From: Candidatus Izimoplasma sp. HR2
GTDB taxonomy: Bacteria > Bacillota_I > Bacilli_A > Izemoplasmatales > Izemoplasmataceae
Assembly: GCA_000753575.1 (NCBI GenBank)
Contig: JRFF01000022.1
Location: 161,583 to 225,582, forward strand
Length of the DNA stretch: 64,000 nt
Direction: 5' to 3'
Both the position numbers and the translations under genes were made by a program. Within the stretch, counting starts at the first letter, position 1, and each line of letters begins with the position of its first letter. The notes beneath the pieces were generated by a model. The model worked only from the letters and a program-made list of their open reading frames with translations, searched no databases and was not told the origin of the DNA. Shown in pieces: positions 48,189 through 57,322 of the stretch.

Positions 48189-49973
48189 TTATAATCCTAA
48201 ATCTTCTAATCTTTCTTTTGTTGGTGCACCTTTACTGTCCCAACCTCTTAATTCATAATATTCAGGTAATAATTCGCTTAAGCGATGGACATGTCCTTCT
48301 GTAGGACCAGCAGGCATTGGTACTTTTAAGAATCTCTCAGGTAGAGTATCTTCTTCAGGTAAAATTCCTGCTTCTATGTTAAATTGTTTTTCAATGTTAT
48401 AAATTCTTTCTCCGGCTTTAAGTACATCGTCACCATTCCAGTTTGTTCCTACTATACTATTAAAAATCTTAGCATAGTCATCTGCACCAAGTGCAAATGA
48501 TGTAAATAAGCATAGACCAGTTGAATCAATAAATGCAGTTAAATCTTGGAATGTCTTAGTCCAGAAAGGTTTATCTTTAAGTTCTTGTCTTTCAAGTTTA
48601 GCTGGTAAACCTAAGATTTCAGGGCTAATCATATATCCACGAACATGACATCCACCACGGTTAGAAGTAGCATAGTTTAATCCATGTCCTTGCACACCAC
48701 GAGGGTCGTATGCTGGGATTTCTAGTTTCTTAACTGACATTGATAAATCAGCACGACCATATTTTTCACATAGTCTGTAAGATCCATCAGCCATTTCGTC
48801 TCCGAATCCTTCTCTTAGAGCTAATTTCTTAGTCCAATAAACGATAGCGTCATCGTTACCAAATTCGAGTTTATGACCTTCGAAATCTACATGATCTAGT
48901 AAACCAATTTGACTTAATTCCATTGCAGCAGCTAAAGTAGCTCCAGCAGAAATAGTATCGATACCATATTGGTTACACCAATAGTTAGCTTCGATAATTT
49001 TAGCTAAATCTTTAACTCCACAATCTGCTCCAAATGCCCAGATAGTTTCATATTCTGGACCTCCACCCTCAACTTTATCAGTTTTAGTGTAACGTCCACA
49101 TCCAATAGGACATCTGTGACAAGGATCTTTTCTAACTAAATATTTCTCAGCAAGAGTTTCTCCTGAAATTTCTTCTGCATTATCAAATACACCTTCTTGG
49201 AAATTGTTTGTTGGGAACATTCCGTTTGCGTTAATTACGTTAACAAGTACTGCAGTTCCGTAAGCTGGTAACCCTTCACCAGTAACTGGATTATCTTTAA
49301 GTTTTTGTGTAGCTTCTTTGTTGTTAGCTTTAGTAGCTTCTTCATCAAATAAACTAACTTTTAAGTTTCCTGTTACTACGATAGCTTTAAGGTTTTTACT
49401 TCCCATTACTGCACCAACACCACTACGTCCTGCAGCTCTATCTTTATCATTCATAATAGCAGCTATTTTACTTAATCTTTCTCCCGCAGGTCCGATAGCT
49501 AAAACATTAGTTTTCTTTTCTTTTTGTAAAATATCTGTAGTTTCTCCAACTGTTTTACCCCATAAATCAAATGCATCATTAATTTCAACATTTTCTTCAG
49601 TAACAGTGATATAAACAGGCTTATCAGCTTTACCTTCAACAATAATTCCATCATACCCTGCATACTTAAGACGTGCACCCCAAGTTCCTCCTGAGTTTGA
49701 TGAAGCAATTGTTCCTGATAAAGGTGATTTTGTGACAACCATGTAACGTCCACCTGTTGGGGTAGGAGTTCCACTCATTGGTCCATTTATAAAAAATAAT
49801 TTATTCTCTGGACTTAAAGCATCAATTTTAGGATCGATTTCATCGTAAAGCATCTTAGTTCCTAGTCCTCGACCTCCAACAAATTTCTTTGCAAGTTCTA
49901 AATCTAAGTCTTCAACTTTTATTGAGTTATTTGTTAAGTTGATTCTTAGAAGTTTACCCATGTATCCAAACAT
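48189..49973 (-). CDS. aor: Aldehyde:ferredoxin oxidoreductase (tungsten)
   Basis: This 594-residue protein is a complete AOR. The N-terminal domain (about 1-210) has FVGGRGLGTKMLYDEI and GTPTPTGGRYMVVTKSPLSGTIASSNSGGTWGARLKYAGYDG, which hold the bis-tungstopterin. The 4Fe-4S ligands are DPCHRCPIGCGRYTK and the later GLCLFT. It oxidises aldehydes to acids, reducing ferredoxin, or works in reverse. GGGAGG precedes the ATG. It heads the operon with its radical-SAM partner, carrier and E1. The promoter contains a cre-like operator at 50021. Confidence 0.95.
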   Translation of the reverse strand: MFGYMGKLLRINLTNNSIKVEDLDLELAKKFVGGRGLGTKMLYDEIDPKIDALSPENKLFFINGPMSGTPTPTGGRYMVVTKSPLSGTIASSNSGGTWGARLKYAGYDGIIVEGKADKPVYITVTEENVEINDAFDLWGKTVGETTDILQKEKKTNVLAIGPAGERLSKIAAIMNDKDRAAGRSGVGAVMGSKNLKAIVVTGNLKVSLFDEEATKANNKEATQKLKDNPVTGEGLPAYGTAVLVNVINANGMFPTNNFQEGVFDNAEEISGETLAEKYLVRKDPCHRCPIGCGRYTKTDKVEGGGPEYETIWAFGADCGVKDLAKIIEANYWCNQYGIDTISAGATLAAAMELSQIGLLDHVDFEGHKLEFGNDDAIVYWTKKLALREGFGDEMADGSYRLCEKYGRADLSMSVKKLEIPAYDPRGVQGHGLNYATSNRGGCHVRGYMISPEILGLPAKLERQELKDKPFWTKTFQDLTAFIDSTGLCLFTSFALGADDYAKIFNSIVGTNWNGDDVLKAGERIYNIEKQFNIEAGILPEEDTLPERFLKVPMPAGPTEGHVHRLSELLPEYYELRGWDSKGAPTKERLEDLGL

Positions 49974-50010
49974 TATTTAACCTCCCTAATTTTTATTTTA
50001 GTCTATCCTT

Positions 50011-50040
50011 ATTATAATATATTGTAAGCGCTTTTACAAT
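50011..50040 (-). promoter_or_regulatory. aor promoter with cre-like operator
   Basis: Reverse-strand TTGTAA (50039-50034), 17 bases, TATAAT (50016-50011). The near-palindrome ATTGTAAGCGCTTTTACAAT (50021-50040) covers the -35 and spacer, as expected for a LacI/CcpA-type repressor. Its core resembles boxes upstream of fdh and tup. Confidence 0.6.
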
Positions 50041-50071
50041 TAAAATTTAGCTTAATTATTATAAATAAGAA

Positions 50072-50101
50072 ATGTCAGAAAACGTTTTTATGTGGTATAA
50101 T
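50072..50101 (+). promoter_or_regulatory. tup operon promoter with cre-like box
   Basis: TGTCAG, 17 bases, TATAAT. AGAAAACGTTTTTAT (50077-50091) sits in the spacer and matches the aor and fdh boxes at the AARCG and TTTT positions. Confidence 0.5.
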
Positions 50102-50114
50102 ATAATTAATAAAA

Positions 50115-50206
50115 GTATTCCGAGCTTACAAGTCTAAGGGTAACTATGACTTCAAAGCCGATGGGTATATAAAGAAATTTATGTGCCTCCCACGTTTGGA
50201 AAGGAT
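50115..50206 (+). ncRNA. Moco/Tuco riboswitch (molybdenum or tungsten cofactor-responsive)
   Basis: Conserved blocks in order: TTCCGAGCTTAC, AGGGTAACTATGACTTCAAAGCCGATGGGT, GTGCCTCCCACGTTTGGAAAGGA. The CAAAGCC...CCTCCCA...TGGAAAGG pattern is that of the Moco RNA motif, which senses molybdopterin- or tungstopterin-type cofactor. It is followed at once by an intrinsic terminator and then tupA, so cofactor binding probably promotes termination of the uptake and synthesis operon. Confidence 0.85.
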
Positions 50207-50210
50207 TATA

Positions 50211-50249
50211 GACTTTTTACTCCTTTTTTGGCGTGAAAAGTCTTTTTTT
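50211..50249 (+). terminator. Riboswitch-controlled terminator
   Basis: GACTTTT and AAAAGTC pair around an 18-nt loop, followed by seven T residues, 12 bases before the tupA start. Switching between this hairpin and an alternative pairing would regulate the operon. Confidence 0.75.
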
Positions 50250-50260
50250 GAGGTGAAATA

Positions 50261-51046
50261 ATGAAAAAGCTATTACTATTAATGACTTTACTACTAACCA
50301 TTTTCTTAAGCTCATGTAACAAAGAAGAACTAATTTTAGTTACTACAACGTCTCTAGATAACTCAGGTTTCTTAGAGTATATTCTTCCATTTTTCGAGGA
50401 AGAATACGATGTGAAAGTAAAAGTAGTTGCTTTAGGTACTGGTGCAGCTTTAGAACTTGGAAGAATGGGAGAAGCAGATGTTTTGTTTACTCATGACTAT
50501 GACAGTGAAATGATATTTATGAATGAAGGTTTTGGTGAAAAAAGAAGTAATGTTATGTTTAATCATTTTTTAATAGTTGGTCCAACCGCTTTAAATTTAG
50601 GAAGTGTTGAAGCAACGTTTGCATACATCTATGATAACGAACTTGATTTTTACTCTCGTGGTGATTCTTCAGGAACTCATATGAAGGAATTAAAACAATG
50701 GGATTTATTCGGATATGATGTATCCACATTTGGAGATTGGTATAAAGAAACAGGACAAGGGATGGGAACTACTTTAAATATGACATCTCTTAGTGGATAC
50801 TATACTTTAACTGATATAGCTACTTTTTGTGCTATGGAAGATAATCTTGAATTAGAAGTAGCTTATGAAGATGTAAATGAATTACTTAATCAATATGGAG
50901 TTATAAAAGTAAAACCTGATTTACATAATAGAGATGACAAGAATGCTGATTTATTTTATGATTGGATTCTTAGAAGTGATACACAGGATTTAATTGCTGA
51001 TTTTATTATGTGTGAAATGCAGATGTTTTATCCTAACGCGGAGTGA
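50261..51046 (+). CDS. tupA: Tungstate ABC transporter substrate-binding lipoprotein
   Basis: The product has 261 residues. Lipobox signal peptide MKKLLLLMTLLLTIFLSSCN (Cys about 19). The mature protein opens with LILVTTTSLDNSGFLEYILPFFEEEYDVKVKVVALGTGAAL, matching the TTTS oxyanion-binding and DSG motifs of TupA/WtpA-like proteins. Later RGDSSGTHMKE and GMGTTLNMTS complete the ligand site. It binds tungstate (or molybdate) outside the cell. It is the first gene after the riboswitch, consistent with feeding tungsten to AOR and FDH. Tungstate rather than molybdate is inferred from the TupA-like motifs and the AOR context. Confidence 0.9.
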   Translation: MKKLLLLMTLLLTIFLSSCNKEELILVTTTSLDNSGFLEYILPFFEEEYDVKVKVVALGTGAALELGRMGEADVLFTHDYDSEMIFMNEGFGEKRSNVMFNHFLIVGPTALNLGSVEATFAYIYDNELDFYSRGDSSGTHMKELKQWDLFGYDVSTFGDWYKETGQGMGTTLNMTSLSGYYTLTDIATFCAMEDNLELEVAYEDVNELLNQYGVIKVKPDLHNRDDKNADLFYDWILRSDTQDLIADFIMCEMQMFYPNAE

Positions 51047-51050
51047 TAGC

Positions 51051-51734
51051 ATGATATTAGAAAGTATTATTGAAGCATTTAAGTTATTAATATCGTTTGA
51101 TCCAGAAATATATTCAATTATATTTCTGTCTTTAGCTATATCAATTTTAGCTACATTAACTGCCGCAGTAATTGGTACTTTCTTAGGAATCTTAATAAGT
51201 ATTTCTGATTTTAAATTAAAGAGGTTTACTAAAAAGATTGTATTTACTTTAATGGGAATACCACCAGTAGTACTTGGACTTGTAGTTTTATTATTAATTA
51301 CTGGACCATTTGATGGAATGAATTTACTATTTACTAAATCAGCTATGTATATAGCTCAAACACTTCTTGTTTTACCGATTATTATTGGAAATATTATTAT
51401 CACAAGTGAGAAAACTCAAAAACAAATTTTAGAAACAGCAACAACTTTAGGTGCTTCTAAAATTGATAAAATATTTCTCTTAATAATTGAAACTAAACCA
51501 TTTATATTTATGAGTATTATCTTAGGGTTCTCAAGAGCTTTAAGTGAAGTAGGTGCAGTAATGCTTGTAGGTGGAAACATTAAAGGTGATACAAGAGTAA
51601 TGACTACTTATATTGCTTTAAATAATAGTATGGGTGAATACTCAATGTCTATCGCAATGGGATTCATTTTATTATCTATTGCGTTCTTACTACATACTTT
51701 ACTCGCAAGGTTTAGAGGTGATTTTTATGATTGA
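51051..51734 (+). CDS. tupB: Tungstate ABC transporter permease
   Basis: The listed start lies inside tupA; ATG 51051, just after the tupA stop and behind GGAGTGATAG, gives 227 residues. About six membrane helices, and the EAA-like loop ETATTLGASKIDKIFLLIIETKPF typical of ABC permeases. It forms the channel for the TupA-bound oxyanion, working with the ATPase encoded next. It overlaps tupC by 8 bases, indicating coupled translation. Confidence 0.9.
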   Translation: MILESIIEAFKLLISFDPEIYSIIFLSLAISILATLTAAVIGTFLGILISISDFKLKRFTKKIVFTLMGIPPVVLGLVVLLLITGPFDGMNLLFTKSAMYIAQTLLVLPIIIGNIIITSEKTQKQILETATTLGASKIDKIFLLIIETKPFIFMSIILGFSRALSEVGAVMLVGGNIKGDTRVMTTYIALNNSMGEYSMSIAMGFILLSIAFLLHTLLARFRGDFYD

Positions 51735-52317
51735 GATAAGAGACTTGAAAGTAAAAATGAAATCTTTAGAATTTATCTTTGAAGATTTTAGATTTGAGAA
51801 AAATAAAGTTACTGTGATAAGTGGCCGTAATGGCGCAGGTAAAACAACATTACTAAGAGTGTTTGCTTCGTTTTTAGATTACGAAGGTTCGTTAAAGATT
51901 AATGCTAACGTTACTTATAATAGTCAGGAACCAGTTATCTTTAATAGAACTGCATACTGTAATATTGTATATCCTTTAAAAGTTAGAAAATTAGATATTA
52001 GTTTATATCATGATAAGATTATTGAATATGCTAAGTTATTAGATATTGAACACTTGCTTGAAAATAATGCATTAAAATTATCTTCAGGTGAAAAAATGAA
52101 AGTATCGATAATTAGATCAATTATCTTTAATCCAGATATAGTATTACTAGATGAACCAACAACTCATCTTGATTTAGAGTCTATAAATGAATTAACTCAA
52201 TTAATTAAAAAACTTAAAAGTAAAATTACTTTTATTATTGTAAGCCACAATAAATCTTTTGTTGATGATTTAAAAGATGTGGAATACAAGGTAGGAGGTA
52301 AAAATGTTCTTAGTTAA
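51727..52317 (+). CDS. tupC: Tungstate ABC transporter ATPase
   Basis: The track start is inside tupB; ATG 51727 (MIEIRDLKVKMKSL) is preferred, giving 196 residues, short for an ABC ATPase but complete. Walker A GRNGAGKTTLL, signature LSSGEKMKVSI, Walker B VLLDEPTTHLD and the switch His in IIVSHNKSF are all present. The signature reads LSSGE rather than LSGGE, a minor variation. It powers tungstate uptake. The next gene starts 14 bases inside it. Confidence 0.9.
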   Translation: MIEIRDLKVKMKSLEFIFEDFRFEKNKVTVISGRNGAGKTTLLRVFASFLDYEGSLKINANVTYNSQEPVIFNRTAYCNIVYPLKVRKLDISLYHDKIIEYAKLLDIEHLLENNALKLSSGEKMKVSIIRSIIFNPDIVLLDEPTTHLDLESINELTQLIKKLKSKITFIIVSHNKSFVDDLKDVEYKVGGKNVLS

Positions 52318-53530
52318 ATCAATTGATGAAACAATTAAATTACTTAGAGATAATTTTAGTGATTATAATTTAAAAACTAAAAAGATATTACTAAGTAAAG
52401 CTTTAAATTATGTAAGTGCTGAAAATATTATATCAAAAGAAGATGTACCTCATTTTAATAGAAGTATTGTTGATGGATATGCTGTTGATTTTAATAGTGT
52501 TAAGTTATCAACGTCTTCAACTCCGTCAATCTTAAAATTGACAGGAGAAGTATTGATGGGTAAAGAAGCAACCGATACAGTTACTAAGAGTACTACAGTT
52601 TATGTACCTACTGGAGGTCATTTGCCTAAAGGGGCAAATGCCGCAGTTATGATTGAAAATACTGAATTACTAGGTGATGAAGTAATAATTAATAAAAGTG
52701 TTTCGATAAATGAAAATGTCTTATTAAAAGGTAGTGATATCTTAGAAGGACAAGTCATAGTTAAAAAGAATACATTAATAACTCCTCTAGTAATTGGAGC
52801 TTTAAAAGCAATTGGAATTAAAGAAATTAATGTTTATCTAAAGTTAACTGCTTTAGTAATTTCAACTGGTGATGAAATTGTTAAAGATAAAGAAGAGTTA
52901 TTAATTGGTGAAATCAGAGATATTAATACGTATACTGTTAGTAACCATCTAAAAAATAAAAATATAGTAATAAATGAATCATTGATTATCAATGATGATT
53001 TTGAGGCATATAAAGAAGCTGTTTTAAAAGGATTTGAAAATAGCGATGTAATATTTAGTAGTGGTGGAAGTAGTGTTGGAGATAAAGATTATACACTGGC
53101 TATTTTAGAAAGTATAGGGGCAGAATTACTAGTTCATGGGATTAGTATTAAACCAGGTAAACCTAGTATTATAGCTAAATATAACAATAAGTTATTCTTT
53201 GGTCTTCCTGGACAACCAACTTCTGCGTTCTTTGTATTAAATACATTTATTAATGAAATAGTTAATACGATTTATCATCTAGACAATGTATTACCTATTC
53301 CTTATTTTGAAGCAAGATTAGATACTAATGTACATTCACCCTCTGGTAGAAGAATGTATCAATTAGTTAGAATAAGTAATATAAATAATGAGTTTATCGC
53401 AACTCCACTTTTCGCAAAAAGTGGAATGATTAATTCTTTAAAAGAAGCAAGTGGATATATTATAATTGATGAATTTAGTGAAGGCTATTTAACTAATTCA
53501 ATTGTAAAAGTATATAGATTGGGGGACTAA
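52304..53530 (+). CDS. moeA: Molybdopterin molybdenumtransferase MoeA (first copy)
   Basis: This 408-residue MoeA overlaps tupC by 14 bases behind GGTAGGAGG. Domains: N-terminal insertion of metal into adenylated pterin (NRSIVDGYAVDF and VPTGGHLPKGANAAVMIEN), the MPT-binding MoCF domain (LVISTGDEIV, FSSGGSSVGDKDYTLAIL, GISIKPGKPSI and GLPGQPTSAFFVLNTF) and a C-terminal beta-barrel. It places Mo or W into the cofactor. A second MoeA-like gene follows; organisms using tungsten and molybdenum often keep two copies that may differ in metal choice. Confidence 0.94.
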   Translation: MFLVKSIDETIKLLRDNFSDYNLKTKKILLSKALNYVSAENIISKEDVPHFNRSIVDGYAVDFNSVKLSTSSTPSILKLTGEVLMGKEATDTVTKSTTVYVPTGGHLPKGANAAVMIENTELLGDEVIINKSVSINENVLLKGSDILEGQVIVKKNTLITPLVIGALKAIGIKEINVYLKLTALVISTGDEIVKDKEELLIGEIRDINTYTVSNHLKNKNIVINESLIINDDFEAYKEAVLKGFENSDVIFSSGGSSVGDKDYTLAILESIGAELLVHGISIKPGKPSIIAKYNNKLFFGLPGQPTSAFFVLNTFINEIVNTIYHLDNVLPIPYFEARLDTNVHSPSGRRMYQLVRISNINNEFIATPLFAKSGMINSLKEASGYIIIDEFSEGYLTNSIVKVYRLGD

Positions 53531-53531
53531 T

Positions 53532-55421
53532 ATGAAACGTAATGTGTATTTAAAAAGTACTGATTTAAAAGATATCAGTCCGATAATTAAAATGCTTGTT
53601 TTGAAACATGCTTTAAAAGAAGAAGTAATTAGTGTAGTGGATGCTTTAAATAGAATTACAGTAGAAGCAATTTACGCAAAAGTGAGTAGTCCATATTACA
53701 GTGCTTCGGCGATGGATGGAATTGCTTTAAAAGCAAGTTTAACTTACGGAGCAAGTGAAACTACTCCGGTTATACTTAATAAAGAAGATATTGTATATAT
53801 TAATACAGGAAATGAAATACCTGATAAATATGACGCAGTAGTTATGATTGAAGATGTTTATGATAATAATGATGGATCTATCTCTTTAATTAAAAGTGTT
53901 AGACCTTATCAAGATATAAGACCAATAGGTGAAGATATAGTTGAAGGAGATATGGTTATTCCTAAGAATCATTTAATTCGCCCTGTAGATATTTCGGCAT
54001 TATTAAGTGCTGGGATTGGTGAGATTAAAGTAATTAAGAAACCCAAAGTCGCTATTATACCGACAGGTGATGAAATAGTAAGAGATGTTAAAGATTTAAA
54101 AAAAGGAAAGATAATTGATTCTAATTCTTTCTTTATGAAGAATGAATTAGAGTTACTAGGTGCGGTATCAACTATCTTTGATGTTGTAGTTGATGAATTT
54201 AGTTTATTAGAAAATGCAATACTAGAAGCAGCGAGTAAATATGACCTTGTATTAATTGGCGCAGGAAGTAGTGCTGGTAGTAAAGATTACGCTAAAAATA
54301 TAATTGAGAAGAATGGTATTGTCCATGTTCACGGTATTAGTATAAAGCCAGGTAAACCAACCATTATAGGAGAGATTAATAGTACTCCAGTAATTGGTAT
54401 TCCAGGATATCCAGTTTCTACATTTATAGCTTTTGATTTAGTAGTTAAACCTATAATTAGAATGTTCTTAAATATAGAAGGAACAGCTAAAAAGATTGTT
54501 AAAGCTAAACTTACTAAAAAGATTTATTCATCTTTAAAGAATCATGAATTTATTAGAGTGAAACTTGGAGTAATTAATAATGAATATATCGCAACTCCAC
54601 TCGATAGAGGAGCAGGAGTTACCATGAGCCTTGTTAAGGCTGATGGGATAATGATTATTGATAAGAACTTAGAAGGATATAACGCAGGTAGTATAGTAGA
54701 AGTTTATTTACTTAAAGATATTAAAGAAATTGAAAAATCTTTAATATCAATTGGATCTCATGATATCTTACTTGATAAGGTTGATGACTTAATGAGTAAT
54801 AGTAATTATCATCTATCTAGTTCACATATTGGTAGTTTTGGTGGAATTATGGCAATAAAATCAAAAGGATGCCATATTGCTCCTGTACACGTTTTAGATG
54901 ATGATGGTACATATAATAAAAATATTCTAGATAAGTATTTAAACAGTGATTATTCCTTAGTTAGAGGTGTTTCAAGGATTCAAGGGCTAATGGTTAAGAA
55001 AGGTAATCCTAAAAATATTAAATCTTTAAATGATTTATTAAGAGATGATATTACTTTTGTGAATAGACAGCGAGGTAGTGGGACTAGAATCTTACTTGAT
55101 TATATGCTTAATAAAGAAAAGATTGATGGAACTAAGATTACTGGATATGATTTTGAACTTAGTACACATATGTTAGTGGCGTCTTCAGTTAAAGATCCTA
55201 GATTCGACTTGGGTATGGGTATTGTTAGTGTAGCTAATTTAAATAAGTTAGATATAGTAGAAATAGGAAAAGAACATTATGATTTCTTAGTTTTAAAAGA
55301 AATAATTGATACTCCAATCTTTAATGAGTTTATTAAAGTGTTAAAAAGTACTGAATTTAAGCTTGAACTTGATAAGCTTGGTGGGTATGAAATTGATAAT
55401 ATTGGAGAAATAATAAAGTAA
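53532..55421 (+). CDS. MoeA-PBP fusion (second MoeA-like protein)
   Basis: The product has 629 residues. The MoeA part (about 1-400) repeats the same motif set: YYSASAMDGIAL, IIPTGDEIV, IGAGSSAGSKDYAK, GISIKPGKPTI and GIPGYPVSTFIAF. The C-terminal part (about 410-629) is a PBP-like type II periplasmic-fold domain without signal peptide, with SSHIGSFGGIMAIKSKGCHIAPVHVLDD and FVNRQRGSGTRILLDYML, a ligand motif known from MoeA-LysR-type molybdate binding domains. It probably senses or supplies the oxyanion at the insertion site. It begins 1 base after moeA. Confidence 0.92.
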   Translation: MKRNVYLKSTDLKDISPIIKMLVLKHALKEEVISVVDALNRITVEAIYAKVSSPYYSASAMDGIALKASLTYGASETTPVILNKEDIVYINTGNEIPDKYDAVVMIEDVYDNNDGSISLIKSVRPYQDIRPIGEDIVEGDMVIPKNHLIRPVDISALLSAGIGEIKVIKKPKVAIIPTGDEIVRDVKDLKKGKIIDSNSFFMKNELELLGAVSTIFDVVVDEFSLLENAILEAASKYDLVLIGAGSSAGSKDYAKNIIEKNGIVHVHGISIKPGKPTIIGEINSTPVIGIPGYPVSTFIAFDLVVKPIIRMFLNIEGTAKKIVKAKLTKKIYSSLKNHEFIRVKLGVINNEYIATPLDRGAGVTMSLVKADGIMIIDKNLEGYNAGSIVEVYLLKDIKEIEKSLISIGSHDILLDKVDDLMSNSNYHLSSSHIGSFGGIMAIKSKGCHIAPVHVLDDDGTYNKNILDKYLNSDYSLVRGVSRIQGLMVKKGNPKNIKSLNDLLRDDITFVNRQRGSGTRILLDYMLNKEKIDGTKITGYDFELSTHMLVASSVKDPRFDLGMGIVSVANLNKLDIVEIGKEHYDFLVLKEIIDTPIFNEFIKVLKSTEFKLELDKLGGYEIDNIGEIIK

Positions 55422-55434
55422 AGAGGTGGCAAGT

Positions 55435-56382
55435 ATGAAAGATGCATTTAAAAGAGAAATAGATTACTTAAGAATATCTGTCACAGATAGATGTAATTTA
55501 AGATGTCTTTATTGTATGCCTGATGGTATTCAAGATAAAAAAGAACATGATGAAATTATGCGTGACGAAGAGATTGTTAATGTGGTTCAGGAATCTGTGA
55601 AAATTGGGATTACTAAAATCCGTATTACTGGGGGAGAACCTTTACTTAGAAAAGGGATATATGATCTTATTAGAAAGATTAAGGATGTAAAAGGGATAAA
55701 AGAAATTACTATTACAACTAATGCTATTTTACTAGTTGGTAATGTAAAGAAATTAAAAGATGCGGGAGTATCACGCGTTAACTTTAGTTTAGATACATTA
55801 GATAGTGAGAAATTTAAGTTTATATCAAATACTTCATTAACGTTAGATTATATTTCATTAATTGAAGAATTAATTGAACATGATCTACAACCAATTAAAG
55901 TAAACGCAGTTTTACTTAAAGGGTTTAATGATTCAGAAATTCCTGGGTTTATTGAGTTAGCTAATAAGTATGATATAAGTATTAGACTTATTGAGTTAAT
56001 GACTGTAGGGCATTTAAACTTTGATTATGATAAATACTATATTAGTAAAGATGAAATCTTAAAAAGATATAAAGAACTTAAGTTTGTTAGGAAAGATAGT
56101 GTTTCTGAATATTATAATGTAGAAGGTAATAAAGGATATATCGGATTTATTAATCCGATAAGTCATAAATTCTGTAGTGACTGTAATAGAATTAGATTAA
56201 CAGCTGACGGACATTTAAAACCTTGTTTACATAATAATAATGAAATCTTAATAAAAGAGATTCAAGGAGAACCATTATTAAATAAATTAAGAGAAGCAAT
56301 ACATGCGAAACCAATAAGTCATACTCTTGATGAGTCTAAAGATAATAGATCTGATAGACCAATGAATAAGATAGGAGGATAA
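55435..56382 (+). CDS. moaA: GTP 3',8-cyclase MoaA
   Basis: The ATG at 55435 follows AGAGGTGG (315 residues). The N-terminal radical-SAM motif is TDRCNLRCLYCMPDG, ITGGEPLLRKG binds SAM, and the C-terminal cluster is FCSDCNRIRLTADGHLKPCLHNNNE. The last residues are Gly-Gly, required for the MoaC-coupled reaction. It makes the first pterin intermediate from GTP. It sits between the MoeA-PBP fusion and moaC in the riboswitch operon. Confidence 0.96.
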   Translation: MKDAFKREIDYLRISVTDRCNLRCLYCMPDGIQDKKEHDEIMRDEEIVNVVQESVKIGITKIRITGGEPLLRKGIYDLIRKIKDVKGIKEITITTNAILLVGNVKKLKDAGVSRVNFSLDTLDSEKFKFISNTSLTLDYISLIEELIEHDLQPIKVNAVLLKGFNDSEIPGFIELANKYDISIRLIELMTVGHLNFDYDKYYISKDEILKRYKELKFVRKDSVSEYYNVEGNKGYIGFINPISHKFCSDCNRIRLTADGHLKPCLHNNNEILIKEIQGEPLLNKLREAIHAKPISHTLDESKDNRSDRPMNKIGG

Positions 56383-56385
56383 ATT

Positions 56386-56865
56386 ATGGATTTAACTCAC
56401 TTAAATAAAGAAGGTAGAGCAAAAATGGTAGATGTAACTCTGAAATCAGATACATTTAGAAAAGCTGTAGCTAGAGGTACTGTAGTAATGGAACCTAGTA
56501 CTTTAGAAAGAATATTAACTGGGGGAATGAAAAAAGGAGATGTTCTTTCTGTTGCTCAAGTTGCAGGAATAATGGCTGCGAAAAAAACATCAGAATTAAT
56601 TCCTATGTGTCATCCGTTATTAATAACGCATGCAGATATTAGTTTTAGTCATGATGTAAGTAAGAGTGAATTATATATAGAAGCGACAATTGCTTTAACT
56701 GGTAAAACAGGAATTGAGATGGAAGCATTAACCTCAGTTAGTGTTGCTGCTTTAACTGTTTATGATATGTGTAAGGCAATTGATAAAGGTATAGTAATAA
56801 AAGATATAATGTTAATATCTAAATCCGGTGGTAAAAGCGGAGAATACAAGAGGAGAGAAAAATAA
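56386..56865 (+). CDS. moaC: Cyclic pyranopterin monophosphate synthase MoaC
   Basis: This 159-residue protein carries the full MoaC signature: [76 protein letters not shown] and SGGKSGEY. It converts the MoaA product into cyclic pyranopterin monophosphate. It starts 3 bases after moaA with GGAGG overlapping the end of that gene and shares its final base with the next start. Confidence 0.96.
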   Translation: MDLTHLNKEGRAKMVDVTLKSDTFRKAVARGTVVMEPSTLERILTGGMKKGDVLSVAQVAGIMAAKKTSELIPMCHPLLITHADISFSHDVSKSELYIEATIALTGKTGIEMEALTSVSVAALTVYDMCKAIDKGIVIKDIMLISKSGGKSGEYKRREK

Positions 56866-57299
56866 TGGCGAAAGTACTACAAATAAATACAAGTAAAACA
56901 AAAGGAGTAATTAAGGAAGCTGTGAAACAAGCATCATTTAAACTTGATCACGGAATAGAAGGAGATGCTCACGCAGGGGATTGGCATAGACAAGTTAGTA
57001 TGCTTGGGATTGAAAGCTTTGCTAGAATGGAAATGACTAATGGAGAATTACCTATGGGATCTTTCGCTGAAAACTTAACTACTGAAGGAATTGAATTGTT
57101 TACTCTTCCTATTGGGACTAAATTTAGAATCGGAAAAGAAGTATTACTAGAAATGACTCAAATTGGTAAAAAATGCCATACAGGTTGTGCAATTTCACAA
57201 CTTGTTGGGAAATGTGTAATGCCTCAAGAAGGAATTTTTACTATCGTACTTGAAGAAGGAATTATTTATCCTGGTGATGAAATAGTAATAGTTAATTAA
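56865..57299 (+). CDS. MOSC-domain protein
   Basis: The product has 144 residues and is a single MOSC domain with HGIEGDAHAGDWHRQVSMLG and the conserved Cys in GKKCHTGCAISQLVGKCVMPQEGIFTIVLEEG. Small MOSC proteins in moco operons are linked to sulfur carriage or metal-cofactor sulfuration, using the invariant Cys; the exact role here is inferred from context. It overlaps the moaC stop by 1 base and precedes the MogA-like gene. Confidence 0.92.
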   Translation: MAKVLQINTSKTKGVIKEAVKQASFKLDHGIEGDAHAGDWHRQVSMLGIESFARMEMTNGELPMGSFAENLTTEGIELFTLPIGTKFRIGKEVLLEMTQIGKKCHTGCAISQLVGKCVMPQEGIFTIVLEEGIIYPGDEIVIVN

Positions 57300-57322
57300 A
57301 AAAATAGTAAAGGATGATAGAT

